Notes: generated by a model not told the origin, from the letters alone. Counted from the stretch's first letter, positions 1 to 6,350 are shown. The stretch: 6,350 bases of DNA from Candidatus Cloacimonadota bacterium (GCA_009782695.1 WRIO01000070.1:1-6350); one strand, 5' to 3'. Made by a program: numbers and translations.

Positions 1-687
1 GAGATGGGTATCAGTGATATATCCTACCTAAACTTTACTCGTGAGATGTCACAAATGTCGGCTATCTCCTTTTTATCAGATATTTTGGTGAAAAAGTATC
101 ACCCTCTGGTCATAGTGGTGGGATATGACACTCATTTCGGTGTAAACAAACAAGGAAATATGGCTCTTTTGGTAGAATACGAAGATAGGTTCGGCTACAC
201 TGTCCACAAGATACCACCTTATATAGTGGAAGGGAACACTATCAGCAGCACCTTGATTCGTTCGCTAATAGCAGAAGGAAAAGTGGCAGAAGCCTACAAA
301 TATTTAGGATATCATTACTCTATCACAGGGAGGGTGATGCACGGACAACAGATAGGCAGGATCATCAGCGTCCCCACTACAAACTTGCAGCCTTTAGAAC
401 CGAACAAACTGATACCAAACAACGGTGTGTATTTTACCAGAACCAAAGTAAAGGGGCAGGTTTTCTATGGAGCCACCAATATCGGAGTGGCACCCACCTT
501 ACGAGATGAGGAGATAGTGCAGATAGAGACGCACCTTCTGGATTTTAGCCGTGATATATATGATGAAGAGATAGAGGTGAGCTTTATAGAAAAGATAAGG
601 AACGAAAGGAAATTTGGCTCGATGATAGAGCTAAAAAAACAAATAGACGCCGATATTCAAATAGTGAGAAAGATGATCAATGGGTAA
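1..687 (+). CDS. ribF: Bifunctional riboflavin kinase / FAD synthetase RibF, 5'-truncated by the window edge
   Basis: RibF phosphorylates riboflavin to FMN and adenylylates FMN to FAD in the cytoplasm. The frame is open to the first base of the window, with a Glu codon just before the Met codon at 4, so that Met is probably internal. The visible 227 residues compare with about 300 in the family, so roughly 80 N-terminal residues, including the HxGH nucleotide-binding motif, lie outside. Counting from the Met at 4, the adenylyltransferase domain shows GYDTHFG (40-46; family GfDfrFG) and ISSTLIR (80-86). The flavokinase domain follows from about residue 107, with PTTN (124-127; the Mg/ATP-binding PTAN motif), NGVY (140-143), the probable catalytic Glu175 in ETHLLDF, and the IRNERKF segment (198-204). 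The C-terminus is complete. Its last codons overlap the next gene by 8 bases, which suggests translational coupling. Identification is secure; only the 5' end is missing. Confidence 0.95.
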   Translation, partial: EMGISDISYLNFTREMSQMSAISFLSDILVKKYHPLVIVVGYDTHFGVNKQGNMALLVEYEDRFGYTVHKIPPYIVEGNTISSTLIRSLIAEGKVAEAYKYLGYHYSITGRVMHGQQIGRIISVPTTNLQPLEPNKLIPNNGVYFTRTKVKGQVFYGATNIGVAPTLRDEEIVQIETHLLDFSRDIYDEEIEVSFIEKIRNERKFGSMIELKKQIDADIQIVRKMING

Positions 688-1657
688 CACCCTGCGCCTA
701 ACTTTTCAAAAAATGGGTGAGGTTTTTGAGGATTTATCTCTGCTCAAGGCATTTGAACTGTTCTGTTTGCATATTTTTGCGAGCTGGAACGGTATCCAGT
801 TCCTTTTTTATCCGATACATTTTGGGTATATAGTCGATACTGTGTCGATAGTGGAAAACTATTTCGAGATCACTCGTCACCAACAAATATTTATACCTGT
901 GTTTATATTTTGCATACTGACCGGGTTGCTAATGCTGCTGCTCTTTCGGTGCTTGCTGGAGATAGATTTGTATTGCTTTTTGTCGAAGGTTACTCTATCG
1001 TTTCGGGGGTATTGGGACAGCTTGATAAATTACTCTGTGCCTTCTATCATAAACAATTTATTTATCGTTCTGATATTAGCTACTGCCTATTTTCTAATCG
1101 GGATTGTCTACTTTTTGTTAGCTAGCTGTGGAGTGCAAATAGATTTGAACCCCAGATGGGTGTTTAATTTCTCTGCTTTTTATTTTGTGACAGGGGTGGT
1201 GACCTTTAACCTGCTGACAGCTGACTTTGTGATACCATACATGCTAAAATCCTTTACTTATACAGATTCTTTAAACAAATTTTATAGCTATTTTTTACAA
1301 AACAAAAAACGTGTCTTGTGCTTTTACATAGTTAAGTTTATCTGTATAGTTAGCTCTTTACTTATCTTTATCTATTTTTTACACTTCTTTCTACCAGAAC
1401 CATTTATTCGGTTGCCATTTAGCATGGATGTCATCACTAGTTTTCAAAATATCTCAGTGCTGTTTTGCGCAGTGGTATTGTCATTGATCATCTACAGTGT
1501 GATCATTTTATTCTTTAACATCCTTTGCAGTAGCTTGTTTTTTGTGCTTTTTGCAGACTATTTAGAAAAAAAAAGAGATATTTTGCCCTTAGGTAATGAT
1601 AGCCAAACTATTGTAAACCCCTTAGCTGAAGAGGGAGTCACAGAGGAAAACTTCTAA
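680..1657 (+). CDS. Polytopic integral membrane protein of unknown function
   Basis: I do not recognise this 325-residue protein. It is very hydrophobic, with likely membrane helices near residues 70-90, 121-148, 163-182, 211-238 and 258-292. A less certain hydrophobic stretch lies at 22-50, giving five or six spans. A charged, soluble tail (about 293-325) ends in an acidic run. Between the first two clear helices is a segment with aromatic and basic residues (FRGYWDSL, 108-115), reminiscent of the general layout of DUF4013/DUF975-type bacterial membrane proteins; that is only a resemblance. The ATG at 680 overlaps the ribF stop by 8 bases and has only a weak purine stretch upstream, so translation probably depends on ribosomes finishing ribF. 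A later Met at 713 has no better ribosome site. radA follows 34 bases downstream. Nine consecutive A's near the 3' end could cause slippage. The position between ribF and radA does not reveal a function. Confidence 0.85.
   Translation: MGNTLRLTFQKMGEVFEDLSLLKAFELFCLHIFASWNGIQFLFYPIHFGYIVDTVSIVENYFEITRHQQIFIPVFIFCILTGLLMLLLFRCLLEIDLYCFLSKVTLSFRGYWDSLINYSVPSIINNLFIVLILATAYFLIGIVYFLLASCGVQIDLNPRWVFNFSAFYFVTGVVTFNLLTADFVIPYMLKSFTYTDSLNKFYSYFLQNKKRVLCFYIVKFICIVSSLLIFIYFLHFFLPEPFIRLPFSMDVITSFQNISVLFCAVVLSLIIYSVIILFFNILCSSLFFVLFADYLEKKRDILPLGNDSQTIVNPLAEEGVTEENF
1566..1574 (+). repeat. A9 homopolymer tract inside the membrane-protein gene
   Basis: Nine consecutive A's encode the Glu-Lys-Lys-Arg segment (residues 296-299) immediately after the last predicted membrane helix. 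By hand translation, one extra A leads to a stop after about seven further codons, and one lost A to a stop even sooner. Either slip would remove most of the soluble C-terminal tail while leaving all membrane helices intact. Whether slippage happens cannot be seen from one sequence. Confidence 0.6.
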
Positions 1658-1691
1658 ATCATAAAGAAACAAGTAAGAGGACAGGAAATAT

Positions 1692-3032
1692 ATGACAGGT
1701 TATTTTTGTAAAGAATGCGGCTATGAGGCAAGCCAATGGTTAGGGAAGTGCCCCCAGTGTGCTTCATGGAGCTCGTTCGCAGAAACTACCCGTGTCACAG
1801 GAAAGAAAGGCAAGCAAAAAGAACAAACGTTGCTAGAAGGCAAAGCCGAAGTCATCCCGCTCTCAAAAGTAAAGGTGGGGGAAAATATAAAATGTCAGAC
1901 AGGAATAGGTGAGTTTGACACTGTGCTGGGAGGAGGATTGGTCGCTGGTATGTCTGCTCTCATCGGTGGCGAGCCAGGCATAGGTAAATCGACTATCATG
2001 ATCCAAATAGCCTATAAACTAGCCCAAAATAACCTGCAAGTTTTATACGCAAGCGGTGAAGAGTCGCCAGAACAGATACACCTCAGAAGCAAAAGGCTTG
2101 GTGTGCTCTCCGATAACATCTTGCTTTACTGTGCAAATGATGCTGAAGCTATTTTTATGCAGATAAAGACCTTAAAACCCGATATAGTGATCATAGACTC
2201 TATCCAATCTGTTTATCTGCCACACCTGGACAATTTTCCCGGCTCTGTTACTCAAATACGTGAATGTGCTACTTTATTTACTGGGGCTGCCAAAAACCTC
2301 AGCATTCCTGTGTTTATGATAGGTCATGTAAACAAAGAAGGAGTCGTAGCAGGACCCAAGATACTGGAACATATAGTGGATACAGTGTTGTATTTCGAAG
2401 GGGAGCTGTCCAATCAGTTTAAGATACTACGCACCACAAAAAACAGGTTCGGCTCGACGAATGAGATAGGACTCTTTGAGATGACAGACATCGGACTGCG
2501 TGAAGTGGCAAACCCCTCAGAACTTTTTATAGAGCACACAAAGTCGTTTCCCGGCACTGCTATCAGCTGCGTGCTAGAAGGGAGCCGAGCCTTTCTCATA
2601 GAAGTGCAAGCTTTGGTGACACCTACCAGCTATGGAAATGCTCAAAGAGTATCTGTTGGCTTTGACCAAAAAAGATTGGCTCTGCTACTAGCTGTAATAG
2701 ACAAGCACCTACGGATAAATATGAAAGAGTTTGACGTGTTTATAAACTTCAGCGGTGGTATGAAAATCATAGACACCTCGGCTGATATGGCTATCATAGT
2801 AGCGATACTGTCGAGCATACGTGATATCACTCTACCCGAAAAAACCTTATTTATAGGTGAGATAGGACTAAATGGCGACACCAGAAATGTCGCCCAAATC
2901 GACAAAAGAATAAAAGAAAGTGTGAAGCTCGGCTACCAAAACATCTATCTGCCCGAAAATATAAAAAACAAAAGCAAAGAAATAAATATCATCAGAATCT
3001 CCTCTATCAAAGAAGTGCTGGGACTGTTCTAG
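1692..3032 (+). CDS. radA: DNA repair/recombination ATPase RadA (Sms)
   Basis: RadA is a RecA-like hexameric motor that helps extend and resolve recombination intermediates by branch migration and takes part in DNA repair. At 446 residues it is close to full family length (E. coli about 460). It begins with a C4 zinc finger (Cys6, Cys9, Cys20, Cys23). The RecA-like core has Walker A GEPGIGKST (93-101, Lys99), the SGEES segment (121-125), Walker B in IVIIDS (165-170), GHVNKEG (211-217) and the RadA signature KNRFG (250-254). From about 275 to the end is the Lon-protease-like domain, including EVQALV (304-309), GGMKIIDTSADMA (355-367) and the GEIGLNGDTR segment (389-398). The ATG is preceded by AGGA at 1683-1686, five bases away, which supports this start. 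It sits 34 bases after the membrane-protein gene and is probably in the same transcript as ribF. No key residue appears missing. Confidence 0.97.
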   Translation: MTGYFCKECGYEASQWLGKCPQCASWSSFAETTRVTGKKGKQKEQTLLEGKAEVIPLSKVKVGENIKCQTGIGEFDTVLGGGLVAGMSALIGGEPGIGKSTIMIQIAYKLAQNNLQVLYASGEESPEQIHLRSKRLGVLSDNILLYCANDAEAIFMQIKTLKPDIVIIDSIQSVYLPHLDNFPGSVTQIRECATLFTGAAKNLSIPVFMIGHVNKEGVVAGPKILEHIVDTVLYFEGELSNQFKILRTTKNRFGSTNEIGLFEMTDIGLREVANPSELFIEHTKSFPGTAISCVLEGSRAFLIEVQALVTPTSYGNAQRVSVGFDQKRLALLLAVIDKHLRINMKEFDVFINFSGGMKIIDTSADMAIIVAILSSIRDITLPEKTLFIGEIGLNGDTRNVAQIDKRIKESVKLGYQNIYLPENIKNKSKEINIIRISSIKEVLGLF

Positions 3033-3116
3033 TATATTTTCCCTGCCTGCCAGAATATTTTACTATGCCTCCTCTCGGGTAGAAAAAAAGAAAAATCCGA
3101 ATAAATAAACTTTTTC

Positions 3117-3145
3117 TTGACAAAAAAACCGCATTTATATAGCTT
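3117..3145 (+). promoter_or_regulatory. Possible sigma70-type promoter for the pilin-like gene
   Basis: A perfect TTGACA (-35 consensus) occurs at 3117-3122. The -10 partner is uncertain: TATAGC at 3138-3143 lies 15 bases away and TAGCTT at 3140-3145 lies 17 bases away, each a partial match to TATAAT. The site lies in the 196-base gap after radA and would give a 5' leader of roughly 75-80 bases before the ATG at 3229. In an AT-rich gap a match like this can arise by chance. Confidence 0.35.
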
Positions 3146-3215
3146 GTTTTGTCGATGGGGGAATTGCCTTTTTTAAGTTTCTATATATCATTTTTTAAAG
3201 CTTTTTCCACATCTT

Positions 3216-3222
3216 AGGGGGT
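3216..3222 (+). promoter_or_regulatory. Shine-Dalgarno site, AGGGGGT
   Basis: AGGGGGT lies six bases before the ATG at 3229. It differs from the ideal AGGAGGT only by G for A, which still allows a G-U pair with the 16S rRNA tail. It fixes the start codon of the pilin-like gene. A similar G-rich site precedes one lipoprotein gene in this window. Confidence 0.75.
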
Positions 3223-3228
3223 AATAAA

Positions 3229-3807
3229 ATGGGGAAGCAAATCTTGATCATAGCTATAGTATTCGTAGTTTTAGCTGGTTCGAGCATACTGTATTGCAAA
3301 TATCGACTGATACGCGTAGTAGAAGAGACAGCTGAAAATAGCTATGCTATGCAAGCTCGCGGAGCAGCAAATAGCGGTGCACAATACACACTAAAATTAC
3401 TACTGGATGATATGGGGTCAGAGATAAACCAGACCATGATCAAAAACGGCGCCCAGATAACCCTGACCTCACAAAAAAGAATATTTGATAGCCAAGAAAT
3501 AAGCGACGATACAGCAGAGGCAAACCCCAGTAGCACGAATAATGAATATGAGATCAGGTCGGTAGCTGTCGTCACTGACCCCGATGGAATCACTTACGAG
3601 GCTATCACTGTGGTGGTGTATGACCTAGCTGACATAGCCTTGGAAAAAGCAGAAATAGATATCCCTAATGAAGCTACTTTTCACCAGGAAACAGAAGACC
3701 TTCCGGACACATTTGAGCTATATGAACAAGCCTATTCCCGCCTCGGCGTAATAAAACTCTGGCAAGAATTACCTGTAAAAACTATAAAAAATAGACAGCA
3801 TCTGTAA
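3229..3807 (+). CDS. Small membrane-anchored protein, pilin-like / PilX-type architecture, function unknown
   Basis: This 192-residue protein has one N-terminal membrane helix (residues 4-22), an amphipathic helical stretch to about 60, and an exported part. A segment ANSGAQYTLKLLL (47-59) resembles the conserved A-x-SGA-x-x-A-x-x-L helix of PilX-type pilins and related pilin-like proteins of FCB-group bacteria. Likely beta strands follow (about 74-82, 106-116, 120-131), as in the globular part of such proteins, with a linker rich in Ser, Asn and Asp between 88 and 105 and an acidic C-terminal region. It lacks a clear prepilin peptidase site: Gly2 is followed by Lys and there is no Glu at the +5 position, so it may be a plain single-pass protein. 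No other pilus or secretion genes are in the window. It has its own strong ribosome site and possibly its own promoter, and converges with mtaB. The pilin relationship is inferred from pattern alone. Confidence 0.78.
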   Translation: MGKQILIIAIVFVVLAGSSILYCKYRLIRVVEETAENSYAMQARGAANSGAQYTLKLLLDDMGSEINQTMIKNGAQITLTSQKRIFDSQEISDDTAEANPSSTNNEYEIRSVAVVTDPDGITYEAITVVVYDLADIALEKAEIDIPNEATFHQETEDLPDTFELYEQAYSRLGVIKLWQELPVKTIKNRQHL

Positions 3808-3880
3808 GGGGAGCATTCGTTTTTTTAAGAGTAACGCATTTTATATATTAAGACTGTTTCATAAAACGATTGTATCTGAC

Positions 3881-3912
3881 GGAATGATGTTCGCTTCGCT
3901 AGGCATCATTCC
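3881..3912. repeat. Perfect 9-bp inverted repeat between convergent genes, overlapping the mtaB stop codon
   Basis: GGAATGATG (3881-3889) and CATCATTCC (3904-3912) are exact inverted copies separated by 14 bases, and the loop contains TTCGC twice in tandem. It lies at the meeting point of the pilin-like gene (+) and mtaB (-), and its right arm contains the mtaB TGA. It could be a bidirectional terminator or an mRNA-end-stabilising hairpin. Neither strand has a T-run directly after the stem, so a classical intrinsic terminator is not supported. It could also be one copy of a dispersed repeat. Confidence 0.6.
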
Positions 3913-5183
3913 CTACGGCTGTGTGGTGCTATTCCCACCACCTCTACCCCATCTTTGTAATAATCTTTTGCGATAAATATCTGACTGTTTTGCTTTGAAA
4001 AATAAGCCTTTACATATCTATCACTGGTGCCGTGATATAGTCCCTTGTCATAACCTTCTGGGCTAACAAATAGGGGAATTTGCTTTTCTATCAGCAAGGT
4101 GATATATTGCCTCTTTTTCTGCTCTGACAGCTCGAGCAATCTTTTGCTTCTCTCTTTTGCCACTGTGCCGTGCACTTGGTCTTTCATTTCGGCTGCTAAA
4201 GTCCCTTTTCTTTTGGAATAGGTAAATACATGCAAATAGGTGATAGGTAGGCTCTGCAAGAAAGCAAAAGTCTGCTCGAAAAGTTCGTCTGTCTCACCCG
4301 GCAGCCCGACTATCACATCGAGTCCGATAGCGGGGTGCAGTCGAATCTGATGCAGTGAGTATATCAGATTTTGGAAATCTGCTGTGGTATACCGCCGACG
4401 GTGGAGGGTTAGCAGAGCGTCACTACCTGACTGCAATGGTATGTGAAAATGCGGGCAGATTTTGCTGACAGAAAGTATGCTTTTTAGCAGGGTAGGAGTA
4501 AAAAGCTGAGGTTCCAAAGACCCTAACCTGATGTGCTTTATGCCTTTATATTTATTTAGTCTAATGAGCAGCGCAGGTAAACCAGAGAATAATCCGAGGT
4601 TTATACCGCTCAATATAATCTCTTCATAACCGTTTTGGAGTAGTTTAGTCACTTCACAGTGGATACTTTTGACGCTTCTGTCGCGAGGCTTACCCCTGAC
4701 AGAAGGGACGATACAGTAGGCACAATCAAAGTCGCAGCCATCTTGGATCTTTAGGATAGCTCTGTTGCGGCCCGTCATAATAGACATAGAGTGGTCTGCA
4801 AAGCTATCGAACTGGGTAGCTTCTGTGAAAATACTCTTGTTTTTAGTCAGATATTCTAGTATTTTATTTTTGCTATTGTTGTCGACTATGAAGTCAAAAA
4901 AGCCTGTTTTCGAAAGCTCTGCTTCATTCTTTTGTGCATAGCAGCCTGTCACGATGATTTTCGTGTTTGGTCTTTTTGATTTTATCTTTTGGGCTTTATT
5001 TAGCAGGTAACGGCTTCTGTAATCGGCTCTATTTGTCACCGAGCAAGTGTTTATGATGATGATATCAGCATTTTCAGGTGTGTCAGCAAGGGTGTAACCG
5101 CTCTGCCGAAAGTCGTCTATGATACAGGAACTCTCGTTTTGGTTTATTTTGCACCCTAATGTCTCTATAAATATCTGTGGCAT
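3906..5183 (-). CDS. mtaB: tRNA (N6-threonylcarbamoyladenosine(37)-C2)-methylthiotransferase MtaB
   Basis: MtaB is a radical-SAM enzyme that adds a methylthio group to t6A at position 37 of tRNAs reading ANN codons, giving ms2t6A and improving decoding. The protein is 425 residues, a normal family length. The N-terminal MTTase domain carries Cys11, Cys47 and Cys81, ligands of the auxiliary Fe-S cluster. The radical-SAM domain has Cys150, Cys154 and Cys157 in the CxxxCxxC motif, followed by IVPSVRGKPRDR (158-169). A short TRAM-like RNA-binding region runs from about 360 to the end. The motif TLGCKINQNE (8-17) and HVFTYSKRKGT (318-328) point to MtaB rather than MiaB (GCQMN-type) or RimO. The ATG is natural because the family motif starts at residue 5 and an in-frame stop lies a short way upstream. 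The ribosome site is weak (AGAG, about five bases away). It follows the lipoprotein pair by 90 bases on the same strand; cotranscription is possible, and I see no clear terminator or promoter in that gap. The stop lies inside an inverted repeat. Confidence 0.94.
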   Translation of the reverse strand: MPQIFIETLGCKINQNESSCIIDDFRQSGYTLADTPENADIIIINTCSVTNRADYRSRYLLNKAQKIKSKRPNTKIIVTGCYAQKNEAELSKTGFFDFIVDNNSKNKILEYLTKNKSIFTEATQFDSFADHSMSIMTGRNRAILKIQDGCDFDCAYCIVPSVRGKPRDRSVKSIHCEVTKLLQNGYEEIILSGINLGLFSGLPALLIRLNKYKGIKHIRLGSLEPQLFTPTLLKSILSVSKICPHFHIPLQSGSDALLTLHRRRYTTADFQNLIYSLHQIRLHPAIGLDVIVGLPGETDELFEQTFAFLQSLPITYLHVFTYSKRKGTLAAEMKDQVHGTVAKERSKRLLELSEQKKRQYITLLIEKQIPLFVSPEGYDKGLYHGTSDRYVKAYFSKQNSQIFIAKDYYKDGVEVVGIAPHSRRE

Positions 5184-5273
5184 ATATACTCTAAAAACTG
5201 CATATTTTTATCGTTTTAAGAAAGAAATCGCTAAGAAACTATCCTTTTTAACACTCCAAAAGTATATATGTCG

Positions 5274-5780
5274 TCATTTTTTATATGATTTTACACAATT
5301 TTCGAAGTCGAGGTGATAGTCGCCATAGCTATGTTCAGGAGCTGTGCACTGGATATTTAAGTAAGATTTGTGGTCCAGACGGATGTAATACATAGCTATT
5401 TTTTGGTGTGAGCCATTTCGGGAGTTCACCAGCACTATTCTTTCCCCTTCATACCCTGAATGTGTGTTAAAATCACTCTTTTCTAAATGATGAACACTCT
5501 TGCTGTCCCTCTGATAGCCTAAAAATATGTGGTTTATGTAGTGGTGAAACCCTTCCTCGTAATAAAAACCTTCCAAAAACTTTATGGAAGCAGCTGCCCC
5601 ATCTTTTACCGGTGACACTATAGTATCGTATCCCGGTCCTGCAGTTTTTTGTATCCTCCAGCCTTCTGGCGGTATGATCTGAAAGCTGTCAACCCCGAAC
5701 TGGATATAACCATCGTCTTTCTTGCACGAACTAGACAAAAGGCAGACGACTACTGCTATTAAACAGATTATTTTTCTCAT
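5274..5780 (-). CDS. Lipoprotein of unknown function, downstream member of a tandem pair
   Basis: This 168-residue protein has a lipoprotein signal: Arg2-Lys3, a hydrophobic core (4-15) and a relaxed lipobox LSSSC with lipidated Cys19, so it should be membrane-anchored outside the cytoplasm. The mature domain aligns along its whole length with the upstream neighbour, with about a third of residues identical by eye and one single-residue gap. Shared points are the GW pair (40-41), IVSP (54-57), an Ala-rich strand (62-68) and two cysteines (145 and 162) at identical spacing. The pattern of a beta strand, P-x-GW, then an IVSP/A-x-I strand resembles the PsbP/Mog1/DcrB-like fold found in many small lipoproteins. 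That fold is inferred and no function follows from it. Its ATG lies 21 bases after the stop of the upstream copy and is preceded by AGGGGG four bases away, so the two are surely one transcript. Confidence 0.9.
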   Translation of the reverse strand: MRKIICLIAVVVCLLSSSCKKDDGYIQFGVDSFQIIPPEGWRIQKTAGPGYDTIVSPVKDGAAASIKFLEGFYYEEGFHHYINHIFLGYQRDSKSVHHLEKSDFNTHSGYEGERIVLVNSRNGSHQKIAMYYIRLDHKSYLNIQCTAPEHSYGDYHLDFENCVKSYKK

Positions 5781-5784
5781 TTTT

Positions 5785-5790
5785 CCCCCT
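5785..5790 (-). promoter_or_regulatory. Shine-Dalgarno site, AGGGGG, in the lipoprotein spacer
   Basis: In the 21-base spacer between the two lipoprotein genes, AGGGGG on the minus strand lies four bases before the ATG at 5780. It is the same G-rich variant as that before the pilin-like gene at 3216-3222, although the spacing here is tight. It supports this ATG as the start. Confidence 0.65.
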
Positions 5791-5801
5791 ATTTATAATT
5801 T

Positions 5802-6317
5802 CTAATTTACTTTAAACGATCTCGCACAGGCATCAAAGGCTTGTGCATACTCGTCGAAACTGCCTTCTCGTGCTGCACAATAAATACTCAAGTATTTGTC
5901 ATTGCTTATCTTTATGAAATACATAGCAAGCTTCATGGTAGCATTTTGCTGAGTGGTGACCATGACGAATCTTTGCCCATTGTGGTGAGAATCGGTGGAA
6001 AAGTCACTCTGGTAAGCCTGCTGAAAACCTTGTGTATCTGTCTCATAAACCCGAAACATAGCGTCTAAATACTGTTGAAAATCTCCACTATAATTCCCAT
6101 CGCTAAAGCTTATAGTGGCTGCATAACCGTTATTTAACGGCGAAACTATGATCTCATACTCTGCACCAGGAACTGCTCTGACGTCCCACCCTACTGGCGA
6201 TTTCACACTATAACCCCCATTGCCGATCTTTACTCTGCCTTTTTCTGTGCTACAGCTGACTAATATTAAGCAAAAGATAGCCAAAGCTACCCATAAATAT
6301 CTTGTTTTTTTATTCAT
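5802..6317 (-). CDS. Lipoprotein of unknown function, upstream member of a tandem pair
   Basis: This 171-residue protein starts with a basic N-terminus (Lys3, Lys4, Arg6), a hydrophobic core (8-20) and a canonical lipobox LVSC with lipidated Cys22, followed by a Ser/Thr/Glu/Lys linker. The mature domain is a diverged copy of the next gene's product: matching GW (43-44), IVSP (57-60), the AATISF strand (66-71), SDF (104-106), AMYFIKI (131-137) and two cysteines (147 and 164) with the same spacing of 17. The beta-rich pattern suggests a PsbP/DcrB-like domain, by inference only. The ATG has AGGA (minus strand, 6327 to 6324) six bases upstream, a good ribosome site that fixes the start. It is the first gene of its cluster inside the window; the promoter, or another upstream gene, lies beyond the right edge, and the 33 bases left are AT-rich without a convincing -10 or -35. 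Confidence 0.91.
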   Translation of the reverse strand: MNKKTRYLWVALAIFCLILVSCSTEKGRVKIGNGGYSVKSPVGWDVRAVPGAEYEIIVSPLNNGYAATISFSDGNYSGDFQQYLDAMFRVYETDTQGFQQAYQSDFSTDSHHNGQRFVMVTTQQNATMKLAMYFIKISNDKYLSIYCAAREGSFDEYAQAFDACARSFKVN

Positions 6318-6350
6318 ATTGTTTCCTTTAAAATTTCTTTTATTGTTATG

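Noticed and set aside
910..1125. 71-codon open frame inside the membrane-protein gene
   Set aside because: It lies in another frame of a clear hydrophobic coding gene, has no ribosome site and no recognisable motifs.
2414..2905. Two antisense open frames (2414-2599 and 2642-2905, minus strand)
   Set aside because: They lie fully opposite conserved radA domains and their translations are low in motifs; they are shadows of radA.
3088..3118. AAGAAAAA / TTTTTCTT inverted repeat (8 bp, 15-base loop) as a radA terminator
   Set aside because: The stem is almost only A-T pairs, no T-run follows it, and the right arm overlaps the TTGACA box; A- and T-rich DNA gives such pairs by chance.
3342..3593. 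83-codon antisense frame opposite the pilin-like gene
   Set aside because: The plus strand has the better ribosome site, a membrane helix and a sensible domain pattern; this frame has no start signal.
3820..3826. T7 run after the pilin-like gene as an intrinsic terminator
   Set aside because: I could not find a stable hairpin immediately before the T-run.
3808..3905. Possible integron attC-like site between the convergent genes
   Set aside because: Paired core sites of the RYYYAAC / GTTRRRY type are not visible around the inverted repeat and no integrase or cassette structure is present.
5119..5316. 65-codon plus-strand frame spanning the mtaB start and the following gap
   Set aside because: It overlaps the conserved mtaB N-terminus and the end of a lipoprotein gene, with no ribosome site; likely chance in AT-rich DNA.
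5841..6068. 75-codon plus-strand frame opposite the upstream lipoprotein gene
   Set aside because: The minus-strand gene has a lipobox, a ribosome site and a paralogue next door; this frame has none of these.

Overview
This window comes from a moderately AT-rich bacterium (roughly 40% G+C by eye) with dense gene packing, clear Shine-Dalgarno sites and frequent ATA isoleucine codons. Two Sec/SPII lipoproteins and a single-pass, pilin-like exported protein suggest a diderm. The protein styles would fit a spirochaete or a deep FCB-type phylum (for example Cloacimonadota-like). The window has no 16S rRNA or other phylogenetic marker that settles this, so the assignment is only a guess.

Layout. 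The left half reads on the + strand. It starts inside ribF (riboflavin kinase/FAD synthetase; the first part, with the nucleotidyltransferase HxGH region, lies outside the window). An unrecognised polytopic membrane protein overlaps the end of ribF by 8 bases, and radA, the DNA-recombination/branch-migration ATPase, follows after 34 bases. These three look like one transcription unit. A 196-base gap with a possible promoter precedes a small stand-alone gene for a membrane-anchored protein that resembles pilin-like/PilX-type proteins. The right half reads on the - strand, from right to left: two tandem, diverged lipoprotein genes, then mtaB, the radical-SAM enzyme that methylthiolates t6A37 of tRNA. 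mtaB and the pilin-like gene converge on a 98-base gap holding a perfect 9-bp inverted repeat that overlaps the mtaB stop codon.

How the genes relate. ribF, radA and mtaB are ordinary housekeeping genes for flavin cofactor synthesis, DNA repair and tRNA modification, and nothing in the sequence ties them into one pathway. The less ordinary content is the lipoprotein pair (a duplication, about one third identical, possibly with a PsbP/DcrB-like fold), the orphan pilin-like protein, and the unknown membrane protein between ribF and radA. I see no mobile element, CRISPR array, RNA gene, defence system or toxin-antitoxin pair, and no convincing evidence of an undescribed multi-gene system. No stretch over 300 bases lacks a gene.
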